DNA of 64,000 nt from Frateuria aurantia DSM 6220 (lineage in GTDB: Bacteria; Pseudomonadota; Gammaproteobacteria; Xanthomonadales; Rhodanobacteraceae), in NCBI RefSeq assembly GCF_000242255.2, contig NC_017033.1:1922001-1986000 (forward strand), read 5' to 3'. Made by a program: the position numbers and the translations under genes. Position 1 is the first letter of the stretch; every line of letters starts with the position of its first letter. Of this stretch, positions 62,659 through 64,000 are shown in pieces. The notes beneath the pieces were generated by a model. The model searched no databases and was not told where the DNA came from. It saw nothing but the letters and a program-made list of their open reading frames with translations.

Positions 62659-62668
62659 GACAACGACG

Positions 62669-63061
62669 ATGGAACTGGTCCTCGACAAACCGGAAGGCTA
62701 CCTGTTCATCCGCCGCCAGGCCGATGACAGCATCACGGTGATGGACCGGACCCTTCGTCGCAGCTTCATTCTGGCGCGCCGGCAACTGCTGGAAGACTGG
62801 CCGATCACCCATGCCGGCCAGCTGGATGCCGCGCTGGCCGCACCGATCATGGCACTCAAGCCCGAGCTGGTGCTACTGGGAACGGGGCCGACCCAGATCT
62901 TCCCGTCCAGCGACGTGCTCGCCCTGTTCGTCGATCAGGGCATCGGCGTCGAAGTGATGAGCAACGCTTCTGCCGCCCGCACCCACGGCCTGCTTGCAGC
63001 GGAAGGTCGCCAGGTGGTGGCGGCCTTCATTCTGGCCGAGCCATCGCGACCCGGCGAATGA
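62669..63061 (+). CDS. Mth938/DUF498-domain (Xcc1710-like) protein
   Basis: A 130-residue protein of the Mth938/NDUFAF3-like fold, close to Xanthomonas Xcc1710. LRRSFILARRQLLEDWP, ALKPELVLLGTGPTQIFPS and GIGVEVMSNASAARTHGLLAAEGRQVVAAFIL are the characteristic blocks. The biochemical function in bacteria is unknown. ATG 62669 lies ten bases after the yhbY stop, so the two genes are likely co-transcribed. Confidence 0.9.
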   Translation: MELVLDKPEGYLFIRRQADDSITVMDRTLRRSFILARRQLLEDWPITHAGQLDAALAAPIMALKPELVLLGTGPTQIFPSSDVLALFVDQGIGVEVMSNASAARTHGLLAAEGRQVVAAFILAEPSRPGE

Positions 63062-63074
63062 TCCCTGCATCGCC

Positions 63075-63998
63075 TTATTGGGGCGGCAGGTAGGCCATCG
63101 GATCCACCGGATTGCCATCGCGCCGGACCTGGAATTGCAGCTCCACCCGCGAAGCCCCGCTGGAACCCATTTCAGCGATTTTCTGCCCCGACTTCACGGT
63201 CTGGCCCTCCTTGACCAGACGCGTGCTGTTGTGGCCATAAGCCGACAGCAGCGCATCGCTGTGCTTGATGATGATCAGCTCGCCATAACCGACCAGCCCG
63301 TTGCCGCTGTAAACCACGACACCATCGGCGGCCGCCCTGACCGGGTCACCCGCCTTGCCGGCGATCTCGATCCCGGGAATCGCGTCGCCGGCCTGGTAAC
63401 GCTTGATCAGAGGGCCGGAGGCCGGCCAGCGCCAGGTGATCCCGCCGCTGTTGCGGGAAGCGCCGTTGGCGAGCGCCGCGGCGGGTGCAGCCACCACGGG
63501 CGGTGCCGCGGCCGGCTTGACGGCAGCCGGTATCTCGGCCCGTGCGGCAGGAGCCGCTGCCGCCGGGGTCGCCACTACGGCACGACTCACCGGCGGCGAA
63601 GGCAGGACCACCGGTCTGGATGCCGCAGCGAGCGGCTGCGCCGCAGGCGCAGCCTCGACCACCGGGCTGAAGCCGGTGCCGCTCCCTGCCGGCGCGGCGG
63701 CGGGGGCTTTCAGACGCAGCGACTGCCCCGGCCAGATCCGGTAGGGCTCGGCAATGTTGTTCCACGAGGCAAGCGTACGAAAATCGACGCCGTTGCGAAA
63801 AGCGATGCTGTAAAGCGTATCGCCCTTGCCGACAATGTAGTGATCGCCATCCAGGCGGCCCCGTGCGGCCGCGCCGCTGAGGGCCGAAGCAGGCCGCGCA
63901 TCACCTGGCTGGACCACGACCGTGCTGTGACGGATGCCGCAACCGGCGAGCAAACCGAGGGCAAGGCTGATTCCAGTAACGCGTAGACGTAAATCCAT
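63075..63998 (-). CDS. NlpD-like LysM/M23 lipoprotein with degenerate peptidase site
   Basis: A 307-residue protein. The N-terminus has a lipoprotein signal (ISLALGLLAGCG, lipobox LAGC near residue 20). A LysM domain spans about residues 53-97 (YIVGKGDTLYSIAFRNGVDFRTLASWNNI), then an alanine/proline-rich linker and an M23 domain (about 190-305). Of the zinc ligands only the histidine in AYGHN remains: the HxxxD site reads AIPGIEI and the last histidine is glutamine in VELQFQVR. This is the pattern of NlpD/EnvC-type activators of cell-wall amidases, which work without catalysis. It is convergent with the Mth938-type gene. Confidence 0.92.
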   Translation of the reverse strand: MDLRLRVTGISLALGLLAGCGIRHSTVVVQPGDARPASALSGAAARGRLDGDHYIVGKGDTLYSIAFRNGVDFRTLASWNNIAEPYRIWPGQSLRLKAPAAAPAGSGTGFSPVVEAAPAAQPLAAASRPVVLPSPPVSRAVVATPAAAAPAARAEIPAAVKPAAAPPVVAAPAAALANGASRNSGGITWRWPASGPLIKRYQAGDAIPGIEIAGKAGDPVRAAADGVVVYSGNGLVGYGELIIIKHSDALLSAYGHNSTRLVKEGQTVKSGQKIAEMGSSGASRVELQFQVRRDGNPVDPMAYLPPQ

Positions 63999-64000
63999 AA

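Overview
The window is GC-rich chromosomal DNA of a gammaproteobacterium. Gene order and content (psd, prmB, aroC; ftsJ/rlmE-ftsH; yhbY; an Xcc1710/Mth938-type small protein) point to the Xanthomonadales, most probably Rhodanobacteraceae. A Tat-exported flavin-dehydrogenase/cytochrome c complex of the kind used for periplasmic sugar oxidation would suit a Frateuria-like bacterium, but the genus is an inference.

Layout. 0-2.5 kb: start of psd, then prmB and aroC. 2.6-12.0 kb: a molybdenum block with moaA, mobA, a divergent moeA, a small protein, a YdeP-type molybdo-oxidoreductase, fdhD, and a binding protein-permease-ATPase importer of the BtuCDF/FecBCD type, here read as a MolABC-like molybdate importer because of its neighbours. 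12.2-21.5 kb: eight co-directional genes (cupin, alpha/beta hydrolase, unusual SDR, ThDP enzyme, aspartate-dehydrogenase-like protein, aldehyde dehydrogenase, two-domain extradiol-type VOC protein, AAHS-like MFS transporter) that look like one catabolic operon of unknown substrate. 21.6-25.7 kb: single redox genes (nitroreductase, VOC protein, coniferyl-aldehyde-type dehydrogenase, aldo/keto reductase).

26.3-36.8 kb is accessory DNA: a tyrosine recombinase, an Xer-activation-factor-like gene broken by one amber codon, a secreted aspartic-protease-like protein, an IS3-type element interrupted by an IS30-type fragment, a small secreted protein, an M14 peptidase, a SprT-like protein whose zinc motif is destroyed, and a basic coiled-coil protein. 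Three of the proteins share a GRPRK (AT-hook-like) motif, and copies of a GTTACATAAC-like site lie near those genes, which suggests a linked integrated element.

37.4-43.9 kb: a reactive-electrophile/aldehyde response locus with a NemR/AcuR-like TetR regulator, two identical operators, a YqhD-type alcohol dehydrogenase, a CurA-like reductase, a DJ-1/PfpI protein and an AhpD-like protein, then a LysR regulator and an MFS exporter. 44.7-51.7 kb: a very large beta-propeller/GGDEF diguanylate cyclase, a ddl-ivy pair (D-Ala-D-Ala ligase plus lysozyme inhibitor), yaeQ and ilvE. 51.9-57.6 kb: a three-subunit flavin sugar dehydrogenase (Tat small subunit, GMC subunit with a 3Fe-4S cysteine motif, triheme cytochrome c), a LacI regulator with a matching palindrome upstream of the dehydrogenase genes, and a sugE/gdx-type SMR transporter. 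57.7-59.2 kb: ten tRNA genes on the minus strand with a strong promoter and terminator and an internal duplication of an Arg-Lys-His cassette. 59.6-64 kb: ftsH, rlmE, yhbY, an Mth938-domain protein and an NlpD-like LysM/M23 protein.
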